From Spongiicolonus versatilis (GTDB lineage: Bacteria; Pseudomonadota; Gammaproteobacteria; Arenicellales; Spongiicolonaceae), in the NCBI GenBank assembly GCA_028286165.1, contig JAPYMU010000073.1:1-15056 (forward strand): 15,056 nt of DNA, read 5' to 3'. The notes beneath the pieces were generated by a model, which was not told where the DNA came from, made no database searches, and saw nothing but the letters and a program-made list of their open reading frames with translations. The position numbers and the translations under genes were made by a program. Shown piece after piece: positions 1 to 6,822 of this stretch. Numbering within the stretch: the stretch's first letter is position 1; each line of letters begins with the position of its first letter.

Positions 1-45
1 CGCATCAGGTTTTTCACATTCCTTCATATTTCGGGAGGTCTTGCC

Positions 46-1917
46 ATGTCACTTCGTTATGGCTCTTGGTTCGCCGCTGTGGCGACGGTGGTTTTGTGCA
101 CGTTCAGCGGCGTCGCACTGGGGCAGCAGCCCGCGGTGGTCGTCAGCCCGACCTCGCTGACGATCGAGGTGGGCTCGACGGCGCAATACACCTTGAGTCT
201 GACTGTCCAGCCAACCGCCGAGATGGCGGTCATTCCGAGCAGTTCGGATGAGATGATTGCCACGTTCACGACGGACGCTTTCAACGACGAACCGGTCTGG
301 AGCAACGGCGATAACCGGGACTTCGCGTATACCGTGACCGTCACCGGCGTGGCCGTGGGCAGCACGACCATCACCCACAGACTCGACAGCGGCGCCGGCA
401 ATTACCCCAACAGCATAACGATAGCGGATGTGACCGTGACCGTGGCTCCCCGCTTCCCAATCGCCGCCGCCTCCAGCGTCACCGGCGCCGACAATACCGC
501 CGCCGGCACCCAGGTCGGCGAGGATGTCGGCAATGCCGCCTTCACCGTCAGCGTCTCCGGCGAGGCGCCCACCGATGGCATCACCGTGCAGTGGGCGGTC
601 ACCGGCGCCGGCACCGACCCGGATGCGCCGGCCTTGGTCCCCATCACCATCCGGGAGGACGACCCGGCCGAGCGGCAGGCGCAGCGGCAGGCGCGGGTGA
701 TGGCCCTGGGCACGGTGACCAACCAGGCGGTGGAGCGGCTGGGTGCCGGCATCATCCGCGGCCGCCTGACCCGTGGCGGCGCCGCCCGCCCGCCCGGCGA
801 TGTGCGCAGCCTCACCGTCGCCGGCCGGCGCATCAACGCCGCCCGCCCTTGGGCCGCCAACCCCCGCCAGCGCGCCGCCCTGCCGGCCCAAGCCCCGGCC
901 ACCGCCGATGGCGGCGCCATGACCATGGCCGAGATGCTGAACACCAGCGCTTTCAGTCTCAGCAGCGTGAACGACACCCTCACCATCTGGGGCGCCGGCG
1001 GCCGCACCAGCGTCAGCGGCACCATCCCCGCCACCGCCACCGGCAGCAGCACCACCTACGACGGCGACAACACCGCCTTCCACATCGGCGCCGAGAGTTG
1101 GGTGCGCGATGCGGTGCTGGCCGGCGTCACCCTCGGCTACACCGTCGGCGACCTGGACTGGACCGCCGGCAGCCAGAGCGGCAAAATCCGCAGCGCCATG
1201 ACCAGCGTGCATCCCTACTGGGCGCGCTGGATCAGCGACGCCACCTCGCTGTGGCTGTCCCTCGGCTACGGCACCAGCAACCTCAAATACACCGAGGACA
1301 GCGCCACCGCCGCCCCCAAACTCACCGCCATGATGGCCAGCGGCGGCCTCAGTAGCCGCAGCGATGTTTTTGACGCCGGCGACGTCGCCCTCAACATCAA
1401 CGTCGCCTGGGTGTCCAGCGACCTGGGCAGTGCCACCCTCAGCAACGGCGCGTTGCTGGACGGCTCCCACAGCACCGCGGTGCGGCTCGGCAGTTCGTGG
1501 GAATTCGGCTACACCATGGACACCCCCGGCGGCGAGTTGCGCCTGTTCGCCACCGCCGGCGCGCGCAAGGATTACAAAGACGCCAGCGACGCCATCGCCT
1601 ACGAACTGGGCGGCGGCTTCCAGTGGACCGACAACCAGGGCCTCAACTTCAGCCTCGAGACCACCCGCCAACTGGACGGCAGCGCGCGCTACGAGGAGAA
1701 CCACATCTCGGCCCGCCTGGCGCTGGACACCGCCTGGCAGGGCTTCGGCCTCGCCCCGTTCACCCGCATGGCCATGGACGCCTCCGGCGACCGCACCCTG
1801 GCCGGCGGCCTCAGCGTCCGCGCCGGCCAGCGGCTGACCCTGTCTCTGGAAACCGCCCTCAGCGACGCCAACCGCGCCGATTACCGCAACCTGTTCAGCG
1901 GCGAGTGGCGGTTCTAA
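46..1917 (+). CDS. Autotransporter-like outer-membrane beta-barrel protein with short Ig/Calx-beta-like passenger
   Basis: A 623-residue secreted protein, probably anchored in the outer membrane. Residues 1-26 form a signal peptide (Arg near the start, hydrophobic core, cleavage site like ALG|QQ). Residues about 29-133 are a beta-rich Ig/Calx-beta-like module beginning VVVSPTSLTIEVGS. Residues 136-205 look like a second, degenerate module. Residues 206-300 are an Arg/Ala/Pro-rich linker of the kind seen before autotransporter barrels. From about residue 312 (LTIWGAGGR) to the end are alternating amphipathic strands (FHIGAESWV, SVHPYWARW, LWLSLGYGT), finishing in WRF. The terminal Phe is the usual BAM-recognition feature of outer-membrane barrels. 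GGGAGG at 33-38 lies 7 nt before the ATG. The first roughly 390 bp have clearly lower GC than the rest, suggesting a passenger of different origin. The barrel call is strong; the ligand or adhesive role is unknown. Confidence 0.85.
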   Translation: MSLRYGSWFAAVATVVLCTFSGVALGQQPAVVVSPTSLTIEVGSTAQYTLSLTVQPTAEMAVIPSSSDEMIATFTTDAFNDEPVWSNGDNRDFAYTVTVTGVAVGSTTITHRLDSGAGNYPNSITIADVTVTVAPRFPIAAASSVTGADNTAAGTQVGEDVGNAAFTVSVSGEAPTDGITVQWAVTGAGTDPDAPALVPITIREDDPAERQAQRQARVMALGTVTNQAVERLGAGIIRGRLTRGGAARPPGDVRSLTVAGRRINAARPWAANPRQRAALPAQAPATADGGAMTMAEMLNTSAFSLSSVNDTLTIWGAGGRTSVSGTIPATATGSSTTYDGDNTAFHIGAESWVRDAVLAGVTLGYTVGDLDWTAGSQSGKIRSAMTSVHPYWARWISDATSLWLSLGYGTSNLKYTEDSATAAPKLTAMMASGGLSSRSDVFDAGDVALNINVAWVSSDLGSATLSNGALLDGSHSTAVRLGSSWEFGYTMDTPGGELRLFATAGARKDYKDASDAIAYELGGGFQWTDNQGLNFSLETTRQLDGSARYEENHISARLALDTAWQGFGLAPFTRMAMDASGDRTLAGGLSVRAGQRLTLSLETALSDANRADYRNLFSGEWRF

Positions 1918-1963
1918 GCCCGGCCGGTTGACTGGCGGCGGATTTTATGCGAGGGTTCGCGGC

Positions 1964-2368
1964 ATGAGCGCAATGAGCACAGCGGCGGCGATTCCTGAGC
2001 GGCGGCCCGGCCGGGCGGCTTTGGGCGGCATGGCGCGCCCCCGGATTCAGCATAAAACCTGGTCCGCAGCCGCCGTGGCCGATGCCCTTGCGCGCCACCC
2101 GAAAATGCGGCTGAAATCCGGGGCGCTGCTGGAGGAACTGGACGTGGTCAAACTGGCCACCGAGGCCCACGAGAAAAAAGGCTTCAAAAGAGGCGAGCAA
2201 GGGACGGTGGTGGTGATTTACACCGACCAGGCCGGCAAGCCCGGCGGCCAGTTTATGGTGGAGTTTGACCACCGCAAAAAAAGACCGGACATGGAGGATC
2301 CTTTCTGCCATTTTCTCGACCTTGGCGAGAGCGAGGTTGAACTGGTCTGGAAAAGCGGCATGGGCTGA
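1964..2368 (+). CDS. DUF4926-like small protein, copy 1
   Basis: The C-terminal 80 residues resemble the DUF4926 family: a DVVKLATEAHEK segment, then a basic turn and GTVVVIYTD, then a strand with FMVEFDH, ending SEVELVWKSGMG. Family function is not established; such proteins are usually about 70-90 residues, so the N-terminal extension is suspect. I chose ATG 1964 because GAGGG (1951-1955) precedes it by 8 nt. ATG 2105 would give an 87-residue protein limited to the conserved part. The extension (1971-2029) is a DNA block also found upstream of copy 2, so it may not be coding. The gene is a diverged paralogue of the one ending at 2964, yet the last 45 bp and the following 33 bp are identical between them. 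No partner toxin-like gene is visible. The domain call is moderate; the start is uncertain. Confidence 0.6.
   Translation: MSAMSTAAAIPERRPGRAALGGMARPRIQHKTWSAAAVADALARHPKMRLKSGALLEELDVVKLATEAHEKKGFKRGEQGTVVVIYTDQAGKPGGQFMVEFDHRKKRPDMEDPFCHFLDLGESEVELVWKSGMG
1971..2029 (+). repeat. Shared 5' block, copy 1 (upstream of or within first DUF4926-like gene)
   Basis: This G/C-rich tract contains ATTCCTGAGCGGCGGCC and a CCCGGCCGGG palindrome and ends in TTTGGGCGG. A closely similar tract with small indels lies at 2642-2711 at the equivalent place before the second DUF4926-like gene. On the minus strand both copies keep an open frame reading RPGRRSGIAAAVL-like peptide (with a two-residue insertion in copy 2). 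It may be part of a dispersed non-coding repeat that travels with the gene or hosts it. Confidence 0.6.
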
Positions 2369-2403
2369 GCATGGACCAGGACGCTCCTTTCAGGGAGGGA
2401 ATC
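2326..2403 (+). repeat. 78 bp perfect direct repeat, copy 1
   Basis: Base-for-base identical to 2922-2999 (offset 596). It covers the last 14 codons and stop of the DUF4926-like gene, a 2 nt spacer, and the first 11 codons of the amidohydrolase gene (ATGGACCAGGACGCTCCTTT and on to GGAATC). Identity ends abruptly after GGAATC, where copy 1 continues ATCGCG and copy 2 continues CTGCCG. The flanking DUF4926-like coding sequences are much more diverged, so this segment was either exchanged or converted recently. Confidence 0.95.
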
Positions 2404-2445
2404 ATCGCGCCCGCGAAACTTGTGGCGCATCCAGTGGCGGCGTAA
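2371..2445 (+). pseudogene. 5' fragment of the beta-ureidopropionase gene
   Basis: Starting at ATG 2371 the frame reads MDQDAPFREGI, identical to the start of the intact amidohydrolase at 2967. It then leaves homology (IAPAKLVAHPVAA) and stops at TAA 2443-2445 after 24 residues. This is a dead copy left by the duplication that produced the 78 bp direct repeat. No catalytic residue is included, so no enzyme function is possible. Confidence 0.8.
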
Positions 2446-2641
2446 ATTATGCTTTCTGCGGCAGCCTTCTCTCGCCGCGCCGGGGGAAAATCTGCATCAC
2501 CAGTGTCTGGTGCATCAGCCGGGAAGGCGCGATCCCGCACTTCGTCACCGCCCGCCCGGCATGGGAAAAAGAACGTGAAATCCATGACGCAAAAAATGCT
2601 TGACATGCCGCCCCCAACCGTGAAAAACATGCCAACCATGA

Positions 2642-2711
2642 CAATGCACAGTACAGCGGCAGCAATTCCTGAGCGGCGGCCTGGCCCCGGCCGGGCGGCG
2701 GTTTTTGGCGG
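2642..2711 (+). repeat. Shared 5' block, copy 2
   Basis: Counterpart of 1971-2029, with small insertions (CAGTACAGC, CCCCGG, GGTTTTTGGCGG). It lies directly before the second DUF4926-like gene. The stretch from 2446 to here (about 195 bp) shows no convincing gene on the + strand. It holds one perfect TTGACA (2600-2605) without a good -10 partner. On the minus strand it has an open frame with a hydrophobic run (IAAAVLCIVMVGMFF). Confidence 0.55.
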
Positions 2712-2964
2712 TGCCACGCGGGCGCGGCCGAAATTGGGGGTGACCGAAGAGCACGATGTGGTCAAACTGGCCACCGATGCGCACGAGAAAGACGGCTTCA
2801 AAAAAGGCGCCGAGGGCACCGTCGTACTCATCCACGCCGATGCCGGCAAGCCGAGTGGCTGGTACATGGTGGAGTTCAACTCCCTCGAGGAAATTCTCGA
2901 TGACAACATTCTCGATCTCCACGAGAGCGAGGTTGAACTGGTCTGGAAAAGCGGCATGGGCTGA
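2644..2964 (+). CDS. DUF4926-like small protein, copy 2
   Basis: Paralogue of the gene ending at 2368. The conserved part runs from EEHDVVKLATDAHEKDGF through GTVVLIHAD and WYMVEFNS to SEVELVWKSGMG. It lacks the roughly 25-residue stretch that precedes the domain in copy 1. ATG 2644 corresponds to ATG 1973 of copy 1. GTG 2740 would give 74 residues, the usual DUF4926 size, and ATG 2449 or 2584 are also open. None has a good Shine-Dalgarno sequence, so the start is undecided. The stop lies 2 nt before the ATG of the amidohydrolase, so the two genes could be translationally coupled. Function is unknown. The position at the head of the pyrimidine cluster looks like insertion rather than functional linkage, because the enzyme downstream appears to have lost its N-terminus here. 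Confidence 0.6.
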   Translation: MHSTAAAIPERRPGPGRAAVFGGATRARPKLGVTEEHDVVKLATDAHEKDGFKKGAEGTVVLIHADAGKPSGWYMVEFNSLEEILDDNILDLHESEVELVWKSGMG

Positions 2965-2999
2965 GCATGGACCAGGACGCTCCTTTCAGGGAGGGAATC
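2922..2999 (+). repeat. 78 bp perfect direct repeat, copy 2
   Basis: Identical to 2326-2403. Here the repeat runs from the 3' end of the second DUF4926-like gene into the first 11 codons of the amidohydrolase that continues intact to 3776. Confidence 0.95.
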
Positions 3000-3776
3000 C
3001 TGCCGCTGGTGGCCGAGGCCGGCGCGCGCGGGGTGCAGGTTTTGTGCTTTCAGGAGGTGTGGACGCAGCCGTATTTCTGCCCCGGGCAGGAGCGCAAGTG
3101 GTATGCCGCCGCCGAGCGCATTCCCGACGGCGACACCACGAAATTGATGCAGGAATGCGCGGCCAGGCACAACATGGTGATTGTGTCGCCGATCTACGAA
3201 GAGGACATGCCCGGCGTTTACTACAACACCGCGGCCGTCATCGACGCCGACGGAAAATACCTCGGCAAATACCGCAAAACCCACATCCCCCATGTGGACC
3301 CCGGCTTTTACGAAAAGTTTTTCTTCAAACCCGGCAATCTCGGCTACCCGGTGTTTGACACCGCCTACCTTAAACTCGGCGTCTACATCTGCTACGACCG
3401 CCACTTCCCCGAAGGCTGGCGCGCCCTGGCGCTGAACGGCGCCGAGTACATCGTCAACCCCTCGGCCACCGTGGCCGGCCTCAGCAAGTATTTGTGGGAA
3501 CTGGAGCAGCCGGCCTCGGCCGCGGCCAACGGCGTTTTTATCGGCGCCATCAACCGCGTCGGCCGGGAGGAGCCGTGGGCCGAGCGCATGGGCGAGTTTT
3601 ACGGCTCCAGTTACATCGTCAACCCGCGCGGCAAAATTGAAGCCCAGGCCAGTTACGACCAGGACGAGTTGCTGGTGCACGACATTGACCTGGACATGGT
3701 CCGCGAAGTGCGCGACCTGTGGCAGTTCTTCCGCGACCGCCGGCCCGAGACCTACCGCAACCTTGCGGCGGTCTGA
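2967..3776 (+). CDS. Beta-ureidopropionase / N-carbamoyl-beta-alanine amidohydrolase (nitrilase superfamily), N-terminus shortened
   Basis: Last step of reductive pyrimidine breakdown: N-carbamoyl-beta-alanine (or the beta-aminoisobutyrate analogue) gives the beta-amino acid, CO2 and NH3. The nitrilase-fold triad is visible: Glu30 in CFQE, Lys104 in KYRKTH, Cys142 in ICYDRHFPEG. Other family stretches are FFFKPGNLGYPVF, NPSATVAGLSKYLWELEQPA, INRVG and WQFFRDRRPETY at the C-terminus. The close match to bacterial beta-ureidopropionases suggests this activity rather than a general nitrilase. The protein is 269 residues and starts about 20-40 residues later than relatives, without the first beta strand (the usual LIQ-type segment). 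In-frame extension is blocked by a TGA at about 2931. The start lies inside the 78 bp repeat, so the gene was probably re-headed by recombination. Whether it still folds is unclear. Confidence 0.85.
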   Translation: MDQDAPFREGILPLVAEAGARGVQVLCFQEVWTQPYFCPGQERKWYAAAERIPDGDTTKLMQECAARHNMVIVSPIYEEDMPGVYYNTAAVIDADGKYLGKYRKTHIPHVDPGFYEKFFFKPGNLGYPVFDTAYLKLGVYICYDRHFPEGWRALALNGAEYIVNPSATVAGLSKYLWELEQPASAAANGVFIGAINRVGREEPWAERMGEFYGSSYIVNPRGKIEAQASYDQDELLVHDIDLDMVREVRDLWQFFRDRRPETYRNLAAV

Positions 3777-3777
3777 A

Positions 3778-3840
3778 CCACCGTTTCCCAAACTCCAACA
3801 ACCATTTCCCGACCCCCAACCACCAACTCAGGAGGCGCCA
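3778..3840 (+). repeat. Degenerate 21 bp tandem repeat, C-rich strand on +
   Basis: Three units with CCACC/CAACC anchors at 3778, 3799 and 3820, exactly 21 bp apart. Units read CCACCGTTTCCCAAACTCCA(A) and CAACCATTTCCCGACCCCCA(A); the third is degenerate and runs into the Shine-Dalgarno sequence of the permease gene. The same family is present at 11086-11190 in inverse orientation. The 66 bp intergenic space between the amidohydrolase and the permease is filled by it. Confidence 0.6.
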
Positions 3841-3842
3841 CC

Positions 3843-5324
3843 ATGATCAGCACAGTCCGCACCGTCGGAGAGCACCACGAACTCGCCGCCGGCGATGACG
3901 TTCTCAACAGTCCACGCTACAACAAAGACATCGCCCCGACCACCGCCTCGGTGCGCACGTGGAAGACCTGGAACTTCGCCGCCCTGTGGGTGGGCATGTC
4001 CATCTGCGTACCCACCTACACCCTGGGCGGCGTGTTGACCGCCTATTTCGGCCTGTCGGTGGGCGAGGCGCTGTGGGCGATCTTCCTCGCCAATGTGATT
4101 ATCCTCATCCCGCTGTGCCTGAACGCCTATCCCGGCACCAAATACGGCATACCGTTTCCAGTGCTGTTGCGCTCCTCTTTCGGCGTGCTCGGCTCCAACG
4201 TACCGGCGCTGATTCGCGCGCTGGTGGCATGCGGCTGGTTCGGCATTCAAACCCTGTTCGGCGGCCTTGCCATCCACTTTTTTCTCTCCGCGCTGTTCCC
4301 GGCCTGGGGTGAACTCGGCGGCGTCGGCGAGGTGTGCGGTTTCGCCATTTTCTGGGTGCTCAATGTATGGGTGGTCATTCGCGGTTCCGAGGCGATTAAA
4401 AATCTGGAGGCTTTCGCCGCCCCGCTGCTGCTGATTGTGGGCCTGGGCCTTTTGGTCTGGGCCTACCCGCAGGCCTCGGTCACCGAACTGCTGGCGCAGG
4501 CGCCCAAACGCCCGGCCGATGCCTCGCTGTGGGGGTATTTCTTCGGCGGCCTCACCGCCATGGTCGGCTTCTGGGCGACGCTGGCGCTGAACATTCCCGA
4601 CTTCTCGCGCTACGCCGAGTCGCAGCGCGCCCAGGTACGCGGCCAGATCATCGGCCTGCCGGTGACCATGTTTCTGTTCGCCGCCCTCGGCGTGATCCTG
4701 ACCGCGGCCTCGGAGACCCTGGTGGGCGAGACGGTGTCCGACCCCATCACCCTGATTGGCAAAATCGACAGCCCGTTGTGGGTGGCGGTTTCCATGGTGA
4801 TTATTATTCTCGCCACCCTGTCCACCAACGCCGCGGCCAACGTGGTGGCGCCCACCAACGACTTCCAGAATGTCGCGCCCCGCGTGATTAACCAGACGCG
4901 CGGCGTGCTGCTCACCGGCCTGGTGGGCATTCTGCTGGTGGGCTGGGAGTTGCTGAAAAAACTCGGCTGGCTGGATTCCGATGTCAGTGTGGAAAGTTTG
5001 TATTCCAACTGGCTTATCGGCTACTCCAGCCTGCTCGGCCCGGTGGCCGGCATCATGATCGTGGACTACTTCATCGTCCGCCGCCGTGAACTGGATTTGC
5101 CCGGCCTGTACCAGGACGGCGTCTACCCGGCGTGGAACACCGCCGGCTTCGTCGCCTTTCTGGTGCCGGTGGCGCTGACTTTTGTCGCCCTGTTTGTGGA
5201 GCAGATCGGCTGGTTTTACAGTTACGGCTGGTTCACCGGCTCCCTGCTCGGCGCGGTTTTGTACTGGGTGATGAGCATGTTCGGCGCCCACAAAAACACC
5301 GCCGCCGCCCCGGCCGGGGCCTGA
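3843..5324 (+). CDS. NCS1 family nucleobase/hydantoin permease
   Basis: A 493-residue inner-membrane symporter with about 12 hydrophobic segments, of the Transp_cyt_pur (NCS1, Mhp1/CodB/allantoin permease) family. Family signatures are TWKTWNFAALWVGM (about 39-52), the NAYPGTKYGIPFPVLLRSSF loop (94-113) with PFP-LLR-SFG, CGWFGIQ (130-136; the Trp and Gln match substrate contacts known in Mhp1), GFWATLALNIPDFSRY (242-257), and STNAAANVVAPTNDF (327-341). It probably imports uracil, thymine or a dihydropyrimidine/hydantoin, given the enzymes on both sides; substrate cannot be read from sequence alone. AGGAGG (3830-3835) is 7 nt before the ATG. Stop is 18 nt before the dihydropyrimidinase start, so the two are co-transcribed. 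Confidence 0.9.
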   Translation: MISTVRTVGEHHELAAGDDVLNSPRYNKDIAPTTASVRTWKTWNFAALWVGMSICVPTYTLGGVLTAYFGLSVGEALWAIFLANVIILIPLCLNAYPGTKYGIPFPVLLRSSFGVLGSNVPALIRALVACGWFGIQTLFGGLAIHFFLSALFPAWGELGGVGEVCGFAIFWVLNVWVVIRGSEAIKNLEAFAAPLLLIVGLGLLVWAYPQASVTELLAQAPKRPADASLWGYFFGGLTAMVGFWATLALNIPDFSRYAESQRAQVRGQIIGLPVTMFLFAALGVILTAASETLVGETVSDPITLIGKIDSPLWVAVSMVIIILATLSTNAAANVVAPTNDFQNVAPRVINQTRGVLLTGLVGILLVGWELLKKLGWLDSDVSVESLYSNWLIGYSSLLGPVAGIMIVDYFIVRRRELDLPGLYQDGVYPAWNTAGFVAFLVPVALTFVALFVEQIGWFYSYGWFTGSLLGAVLYWVMSMFGAHKNTAAAPAGA

Positions 5325-5342
5325 GCACCCGGGTCCGCCGCC

Positions 5343-6791
5343 ATGCTGCTGGTTAAAAACGGCACCGTCGTCACTGCCGACCAAACCCGCCGCGCCGATG
5401 TCCTGTGCGACGGCGGCCTGATCCGCGCCGTGGGTGAGGGTTTGGCCGCCGAAGCCCCGGCCGGCGCCGAGGTCATCGACGCCGGCGGCCAGTTGGTCAT
5501 GCCCGGCGGCATTGATCCGCACACCCACATGCAACTGCCGTTCATGGGCACCGTGGCCAGCGAGGACTTCTACACCGGCACCGCCGCCGGGCTGGCCGGC
5601 GGCACCACCATGATCATTGACTTCGTCATCCCGGCGCCCGAACAGCCGCTGATGGAGGCGTACCGCCAGTGGCGCGAGTGGGCCGAGAAGGCCGCGGCCG
5701 ATTACAGTTTCCACGTGGCCGTCACCTGGTGGGACGACTCGGTGCACAAAGACATGGGCACGTTGGTGCGCGAGTGCGGGGTCAACAGTTTCAAGCATTT
5801 CATGGCGTACAAAAACGCCATCATGGTGGATGACGAGATCCTGTTCCGCAGTTTCACCCGCGCCTGGGAGTTGGGCGCCATCGCCACGGTGCACGCCGAG
5901 AACGGCGATGTGGTGTTCCAGTTGCAGCAAGAGTTGCTGGCGCGCGGCATCACCGGCCCCGAGGGCCACCCGCTGTCGCGCCCGCCGGAGGTGGAGGGTG
6001 AGGCCACCAACCGCGCCATCCGCATCGCCCAGGTGCTCGGCGTGCCGGTGTACATCGTGCATGTGTCGGCCCGCGAGTCGCTGCAGGCCATCACCCGCGC
6101 GCGCAGCGAAGGCCAGCGCGTGTTCGGCGAGGCGCTGGCCGGGCATCTGGTGGTTGACGACTCGGTGTACTGGAGCGACGACAAGGAATTCGCCGCCGCC
6201 CATGTCATGTCGCCGCCGTTCCGGCCCAAGCACCACCAGGACGCGCTGTGGCACGGTTTGCAAAGCGGCAACCTGCAAACCACCGCCACCGACCACTGCT
6301 GCTTCTGCGCCGACCAGAAAGCCATGGGGCGCGACGACTTCACCCGCATCCCCAACGGCACCGGCGGCATTGAAAACCGCATGGAAATTTTGTGGGACGA
6401 GGGCGTCAACAAAGGCCGCCTGACCATGAACGAATTTGTCCGCGTCACCTCCGCCAACACCGCGCAGATTTTCAACATCTACCCGCGCAAGGGCGCCATC
6501 GCCGCCGGCAGCGATGCCGACCTGGTGGTGTGGGACCCGGCCGCCACCAAAACCATCTCGGCCAAAACCCACCGCCACAACGTGGACTTCAACATCTTTG
6601 AAGGCCGCACCGTCACCGGCTGTGCCAGCCACACCGTCAGCGGCGGCAAAGTGGTGTTCGCCAACGGTGACCTGCGCGCCGAAAACGGCGCCGGCAGGTA
6701 CGTAGACCGCCCCTCGTTCCAGTCCACCGCCCTGGGCGACGCCCTGGCCCGCCGGGCCGAGCGCAAGACCCCCGCCCCGCGCAAGCGCTGA
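5343..6791 (+). CDS. hydA: Dihydropyrimidinase (D-hydantoinase family)
   Basis: Zinc amidohydrolase that opens 5,6-dihydrouracil/dihydrothymine to the N-carbamoyl-beta-amino acid. All metal and substrate positions are visible: HTH at 60-62, the Lys to be carboxylated at 151 in SFKHFMAYK with catalytic Tyr156, His184 in VHAENGD, His240 in YIVHVSA, Asp317 in TDHCCF, plus Ser290 and Asn338 (IPNGTGG) that contact the substrate ring in this family. At 482 residues it is of normal length. The C-terminal 30 residues are Arg/Ala-rich and unlikely to be catalytic. No clear Shine-Dalgarno precedes the ATG, suggesting coupling to the permease 18 nt upstream. In the cluster it works between PreTA and beta-ureidopropionase. 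Confidence 0.93.
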   Translation: MLLVKNGTVVTADQTRRADVLCDGGLIRAVGEGLAAEAPAGAEVIDAGGQLVMPGGIDPHTHMQLPFMGTVASEDFYTGTAAGLAGGTTMIIDFVIPAPEQPLMEAYRQWREWAEKAAADYSFHVAVTWWDDSVHKDMGTLVRECGVNSFKHFMAYKNAIMVDDEILFRSFTRAWELGAIATVHAENGDVVFQLQQELLARGITGPEGHPLSRPPEVEGEATNRAIRIAQVLGVPVYIVHVSARESLQAITRARSEGQRVFGEALAGHLVVDDSVYWSDDKEFAAAHVMSPPFRPKHHQDALWHGLQSGNLQTTATDHCCFCADQKAMGRDDFTRIPNGTGGIENRMEILWDEGVNKGRLTMNEFVRVTSANTAQIFNIYPRKGAIAAGSDADLVVWDPAATKTISAKTHRHNVDFNIFEGRTVTGCASHTVSGGKVVFANGDLRAENGAGRYVDRPSFQSTALGDALARRAERKTPAPRKR

Positions 6792-6822
6792 TTCCAAAAC
6801 CCTGGTTAACCGGAGGCCGAAA

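Noticed and set aside
49..1704. Long antisense frame opposite the autotransporter
   Set aside because: Same compositional effect; the translation is low-complexity Gly/Ala/Val/His and the + strand frame has signal peptide and barrel.
2600..2630. Promoter for the second DUF4926-like gene
   Set aside because: TTGACA at 2600-2605 is perfect, but no -10 better than 3 of 6 lies at 16-19 bp, so I do not list it as a feature.
3778..3840. CRISPR array
   Set aside because: The repeats are contiguous, short and degenerate, with no unique spacers of regular length and no cas genes.
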